A stretch of DNA of 8,365 nucleotides from Bacteroidota bacterium (lineage in GTDB: Bacteria; Bacteroidota; Ignavibacteria; Tepidaquicellales; Tepidaquicellaceae), in assembly GCA_023429265.1 (NCBI GenBank), contig JAEYVS010000082.1, positions 1 to 8,365 of the forward strand. The letters are read 5' to 3'. Below the pieces are notes generated by a model that made no database searches, was not told the origin of the DNA, and worked only from the letters and a program-made list of their open reading frames with translations. Below are positions 5,794 to 8,365 of the stretch, piece by piece (position 1 is the first letter of the stretch; each line of letters opens with the position of its first letter). The position numbers and the translations under genes were made by a program.

Positions 5794-6972
5794 TTAAAAA
5801 GTCGAAGCATCTATTACATACCGATAACGTGCTTCTTTGTTAACCACTTTCTTCCAGGCCTCATTGATTTGGTCGGCTTTAATAATTTCAATTTGGGGAT
5901 AGATTTTATTTTCTGCACAATAGTCCATTACTTCTTGGGTATCAGAAATTCCACCTATCAATGAACCGTTAAAGTTAACACGGTTGAAAATCATATTGAA
6001 ATTATTAATTTCCAGTGCACCGCCAACCGGCTGCCCGACTTGTGTGAAATAGCCATAAGGTTTAACACAATCAATATAGGGTGACATTTCGTATGCGTAT
6101 GGAACAGTAGAGATCATATAATCTAGCTTACCTTTCCAGGGTATTAAATCTTCGGAACTACTAACCACAATGATTTCCTTTGCTCCAAATCTTTTGATGT
6201 CTTCAATTTTCCCGGGTGATGTTGTAAATGCATATACTTCTGCTCCTTTGGAAACCGCCAATTGTATTGCCATATGTCCCAAACCGCCAATACCTACTAC
6301 ACCGACTTTATTGTTTTCTTTCATTGCTTCAAACTGTACCATTGGTGAATAAGTCGTAATTCCTGCGCAGAGTAATGGTGCTGCATATTTTAAGTCAATG
6401 CTTTCCGGAATTTTTATGGCATAATGGTCTCTAACTACAATGTTGTTTGCGTATCCTCCCTGGGTAATGCCGGTTGGTTCTCTTTCATCAGGGTAACCAT
6501 ATGTAAATAATGTATCCGGTTGATATTGTTCTTCATTTTTGCAAGTTGTACAACCGTCAACCATACAACCCACGCCTGCTTTATCTCCAACTTTAAATTT
6601 TGTTACGTTTTTCCCAACGGCCGTAACTATTCCTGCAATTTCGTGTCCCGGTACTTGAGGATATTCTTGTGGTCCCCAATGCCCTTGTATCTGGTGAATG
6701 TCTGAATGACAAATTCCGGAATACTTTATTTCGATTAATATGTCGTTATCGCCAACAGGTCTTCGTTCAAATTCCCAGGATGACAAGGGATTTTTTTCGT
6801 TTGTTCCTGCAAAACCTTTCGATTTAATATTATTGTTCATTGAAATACATTTTATATTTTTTGAAAAGAGTGAAAAGTGAGGAATAAGTACCAATCCAAC
6901 ACCTGCTGCTATAGAAGTTTTGATAAATTCTCTACGACTGTTTTCTTGAGAAGATATTTCTTTAGTCTTCAT
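5794..6972 (-). CDS. Zinc-type NAD(P)-dependent alcohol dehydrogenase with a twin-arginine (Tat) signal
   Basis: Residues ~45-392 are a medium-chain dehydrogenase of the YahK/cinnamyl-alcohol-dehydrogenase type, predicted to interconvert aldehydes and alcohols. Catalytic zinc ligands are C88 (GICHSD), H110 (PGHE) and C202 (LLCAG). The Rossmann motif GIGGLG (227-232) is followed by FTTS (249-252), a pattern associated with NADPH preference. The structural-zinc loop is degenerate: CTTCKNEEQYQ (141-151) keeps two cysteines of the usual four. The first ~44 residues are an extension not found in the cytoplasmic enzymes: a Tat motif SRREFIK (12-18) and a hydrophobic stretch (about 19-35), with no clear AxA cleavage site. 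M45 is roughly where ordinary members start. The ATG at 6972 lies 3 bases after the cupin stop, giving one operon. Export of the folded, cofactor-loaded enzyme is inferred. Confidence 0.92.
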   Translation of the reverse strand: MKTKEISSQENSRREFIKTSIAAGVGLVLIPHFSLFSKNIKCISMNNNIKSKGFAGTNEKNPLSSWEFERRPVGDNDILIEIKYSGICHSDIHQIQGHWGPQEYPQVPGHEIAGIVTAVGKNVTKFKVGDKAGVGCMVDGCTTCKNEEQYQPDTLFTYGYPDEREPTGITQGGYANNIVVRDHYAIKIPESIDLKYAAPLLCAGITTYSPMVQFEAMKENNKVGVVGIGGLGHMAIQLAVSKGAEVYAFTTSPGKIEDIKRFGAKEIIVVSSSEDLIPWKGKLDYMISTVPYAYEMSPYIDCVKPYGYFTQVGQPVGGALEINNFNMIFNRVNFNGSLIGGISDTQEVMDYCAENKIYPQIEIIKADQINEAWKKVVNKEARYRYVIDASTF

Positions 6973-6975
6973 TTC

Positions 6976-7476
6976 TTATTTTTTGTATTGTTCATCTGTT
7001 ACAGCTTCCTGCCAATCGACAATTCCATTCTCAGTATTTGGGACAATATACAGTTGTTGTAAACCAACGTCAGGACTAGCACCGTGCCAATGGCGAACAT
7101 TAGGTGGACATTTTACAACATCTCCTTTTTGTATGGTCTCAATTGGTTGCCCCTCGATCTGATGATAGCCAATTCCGTCAGTGATAATCAATATCTGACC
7201 TGATGGATGAGAATGCCAATTACTTCTTGCACCCGGTTCAAAATAAACATTTCCAACGGCTGTGGTAAAAACAGAATCAATGTCAACCAATCCTATGTTA
7301 TAGGCATTTCCTGTAAAAAAATCGGCTGAACCTTTTTCCCCTTTCGGGAAAATAGCGTTTACTTCAATGTTTTCAGTTTTCATATTTTCTTGTTTTTCTT
7401 TGTTTATTAAACTACAACCAGTTATAGTTAAAAGACTTCCTGAAAGTAATACAATTATTTTAATAATATTTTTCAT
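6976..7476 (-). CDS. Cupin lipoprotein resembling cupin-type hydroxynitrile lyases
   Basis: The 166-residue protein begins with a lipoprotein signal: KNIIK, a hydrophobic stretch, and a lipobox ITGC with lipid-modified C21. The rest is one small cupin domain. Metal-binding residues are H88 and H90 (WHSHPSGQ), Q94 and H129 (RHWHG). This H-x-H-x3-Q...H set has the same spacing as the manganese ligands of the Granulicella tundricola hydroxynitrile lyase (H53, H55, Q59, H94, from memory), a constant offset of 35. The phrases ADFFTG near the start, FEPGARSNWHSHPSGQ and DWQEAVTDEQY at the end are also shared with that group. Many relatives have no known activity, so the name marks a fold and metal site, not a proven reaction. 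It lies 11 bases after the cyclophilin-like gene and 3 before the dehydrogenase. Confidence 0.88.
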   Translation of the reverse strand: MKNIIKIIVLLSGSLLTITGCSLINKEKQENMKTENIEVNAIFPKGEKGSADFFTGNAYNIGLVDIDSVFTTAVGNVYFEPGARSNWHSHPSGQILIITDGIGYHQIEGQPIETIQKGDVVKCPPNVRHWHGASPDVGLQQLYIVPNTENGIVDWQEAVTDEQYKK

Positions 7477-7487
7477 ATCTAATGTTT

Positions 7488-7946
7488 TTAGTGTTCTAAT
7501 TCAAACTTGACGGTTAGAGAACCATTTATTATAAAATGTTCCAGGCCGCTTGTTATTTTTCCCAATGAAACCAGACCGTCAGCATAACTGAAATCTTTAT
7601 AAAATAAAGCGATATTTCCCCAAGGTGCGTAATAAGTCAAATCTCCAATAGAAGGATCAAATCCATCTGGTGCACCTTCAATTGTCAATTCTTTAGATAG
7701 TGTAAAAACTTTCTCAATATTTGAATAATCTTTCAGCTCTACTGTCAGGGGTAGAAGTGAAGCAAAATCTCTACTTGTTGGGTTGTCGTATAAAATGGCT
7801 TCTGCCGTTTTATCACCAATGGTTATTTTCAGTTTCATTGTATCTTGTATTGAAATATTCATTTTTCTTTCTTTGTCGCAAGCAGATAGTTGTGAACAAC
7901 ACAAAGTGAAAAAAGCGAAAACAAATACGTAAAATAATTTCCTCAT
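7488..7946 (-). CDS. Cyclophilin-like-fold lipoprotein, first gene of the operon
   Basis: After a signal peptide with lipobox LSAC (C23), residues ~37-150 match the bacterial 'cyclophilin-like fold' family (Cyclophil_like2, from memory). Landmarks are the opening strand MKLKITIGDKTAEAILYDNPTSRDFASLLPLT (37-68 region), EGAPDGFDPSIGDLTYYAPWGN (90-111 region) and an ending strand LTVKFELE. Relatives are small barrel proteins of unknown function, often next to flavodoxin, cupin and oxidoreductase genes; prolyl isomerase activity is not established for them. The residues after the cysteine (DKERK) are charged, which in Bacteroidota can favour surface display; this is only suggestive. The ATG at 7946 has AAAGG only 2 bases away, too close for a normal ribosome site. 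It is the promoter-proximal gene of the four-gene operon. Confidence 0.85.
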   Translation of the reverse strand: MRKLFYVFVFAFFTLCCSQLSACDKERKMNISIQDTMKLKITIGDKTAEAILYDNPTSRDFASLLPLTVELKDYSNIEKVFTLSKELTIEGAPDGFDPSIGDLTYYAPWGNIALFYKDFSYADGLVSLGKITSGLEHFIINGSLTVKFELEH

Positions 7947-7954
7947 CGCCTTTC

Positions 7955-7977
7955 AAGTTCAATTATTAATTAAACTT
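7955..7977. promoter_or_regulatory. Candidate operator: 23-bp near-perfect dyad before the operon
   Basis: AAGTTCAATTA (7955-7965) and TAATTAAACTT (7967-7977) are inverted copies around one central base, with 10 of 11 positions pairing and one mismatch (7960/7972). It lies 9-31 bases upstream of the first gene's ATG and just downstream of a possible -7 box, so a bound protein would block or contact the start of transcription. AraC proteins more often use direct repeats, so another regulator or an RNA hairpin are alternatives. Confidence 0.4.
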
Positions 7978-7983
7978 ACTATA

Positions 7984-7991
7984 CAAAATTA
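7984..7991 (-). promoter_or_regulatory. Possible Bacteroidota-type -7 promoter box for the operon
   Basis: On the - strand this reads TAATTTTG, an exact fit to the Bacteroidota -7 consensus TAnnTTTG. Transcription would then begin near 7977, about 30 bases before the first ATG. I see no TTTG or TTG at the expected -33 distance; the nearest TTTG is 27 bases upstream, too far. The assignment is weak. Confidence 0.3.
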
Positions 7992-8080
7992 ATAAATGTT
8001 AAGCCGTCTGGACGTATACAAAAGGCTAAAAGTCAGATACATTTTGCTAAATTATGGGAGAATTCTGTTACATAGGTTGG

Positions 8081-8112
8081 AAAACAAAAAAGCCACTTAA
8101 AAAAGTGGCTTT
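8081..8112 (-). terminator. Intrinsic terminator of the tRNA-Asp gene
   Basis: Read on the - strand, AAAGCCACTT and AAGTGGCTTT (8112-8103 and 8098-8089) form a perfect 10-bp stem with a TTTT loop. The T-rich tail TTTGTTTT (8088-8081) follows at once. It begins five bases beyond the tRNA 3' end, so it ends that transcript and insulates the operon to its left. Confidence 0.9.
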
Positions 8113-8117
8113 CATTG

Positions 8118-8192
8118 CGGAACCGACGGGACTCGAACCCGCGACCTCCTGAGTGACAGTCAGGCGTTCTAACCAAACTGAACTACGGCTCC
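8118..8192 (-). tRNA. tRNA-Asp, anticodon GTC
   Basis: The 75-base cloverleaf is complete. The acceptor stem is GGAGCCG with CGGTTCC (one G-U pair), followed by discriminator G. The D stem is GTTC/GAAC with a 10-base loop. The anticodon stem CCTGA/TCAGG encloses CTGTCAC, giving anticodon GTC (aspartate, codons GAC/GAU). The T stem is GCGGG/CCCGT with loop TTCGAGT. The CCA end is not encoded, since the bases after the discriminator are CAATG. G73 matches the aspartate identity rule. Confidence 0.97.
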
Positions 8193-8250
8193 TTTTTAAC
8201 TACCATATTAATAAGTACTTTAATAAGCACTAATTAACAGGAAAAGACAA

Positions 8251-8277
8251 TTTATAGGGATTTTTTAATATTTGCAA
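8251..8277 (-). promoter_or_regulatory. Weak candidate promoter for tRNA-Asp
   Basis: On the - strand TTGCAA (8277-8272) is followed after 15 bases by TATAAA (8256-8251), which runs on as TAAATTG, one base short of the Bacteroidota -7 box. Transcription would begin about 50 bases before the mature tRNA end, leaving a short leader. The spacing is short for either promoter type. Nothing else was recognised between 8193 and 8365. Confidence 0.25.
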
Positions 8278-8365
8278 TTCCATTTCTTATGCAATTTCTT
8301 TTTAAGATCTTTGTTTAAAAGAACTTATTGCCCTATTTAAAGCTCATATCCGTCATTTTCCTCAC

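Noticed and set aside
8193..8365. Short - strand coding start (ATGACGGATATGAGC) near the right edge
   Set aside because: The frame stops after seven codons, and the region is AT-rich with no coding signal.

Overview
The window looks like a Gram-negative bacterium of the Bacteroidota/Ignavibacteriota (FCB) type. No gene has a Shine-Dalgarno sequence at a convincing distance from its start. The starts are preceded by A-rich stretches instead, as is usual in that group. A KdsC-like phosphatase fits lipopolysaccharide synthesis, and the right-hand operon is of a kind common in Bacteroidota. This placement is an inference from gene content, not a species call.

Left part (1-4827, + strand, about 45-55% GC in hand-counted lines): the 3' end of a secreted-type Asp-box (BNR) beta-propeller protein, then a tight dnaX-speB-nth cluster. 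This encodes the DNA polymerase III tau/gamma subunit, agmatinase and endonuclease III, with a 3-bp gap and then a 1-bp TAATG overlap. dnaX contains a run of ten A exactly at the end of its conserved core, and both shifted frames stop within eight codons. This looks like a slippage site that makes a short gamma form. A strong GC hairpin and four tandem TTTAAAC copies separate this cluster from a kdsC-like HAD phosphatase (TTG start) and a VOC/glyoxalase-fold protein.

Right part (4848-7946, - strand, about 27-37% GC in hand-counted lines): a four-gene operon. In transcription order it encodes a cyclophilin-like-fold lipoprotein, a small cupin lipoprotein with the metal ligands of cupin hydroxynitrile lyases, a zinc alcohol dehydrogenase carrying a twin-arginine signal, and an AraC-family regulator. 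All three non-regulatory proteins belong to families that are usually cytoplasmic, and all three carry export signals. The block therefore looks like an AraC-controlled redox or detoxification module relocated to the cell envelope, and it is the most interesting part of the window. A 23-bp dyad lies just upstream of the first gene and an AT-only inverted repeat lies just before the regulator's start.

Right edge: a tRNA-Asp(GTC) on the - strand with its own intrinsic terminator. Its 3' end faces the AT-rich block, which could therefore be a tRNA-side insertion. No integrase is present in the window. The last 173 bases are AT-rich and hold at most a weak tRNA promoter.
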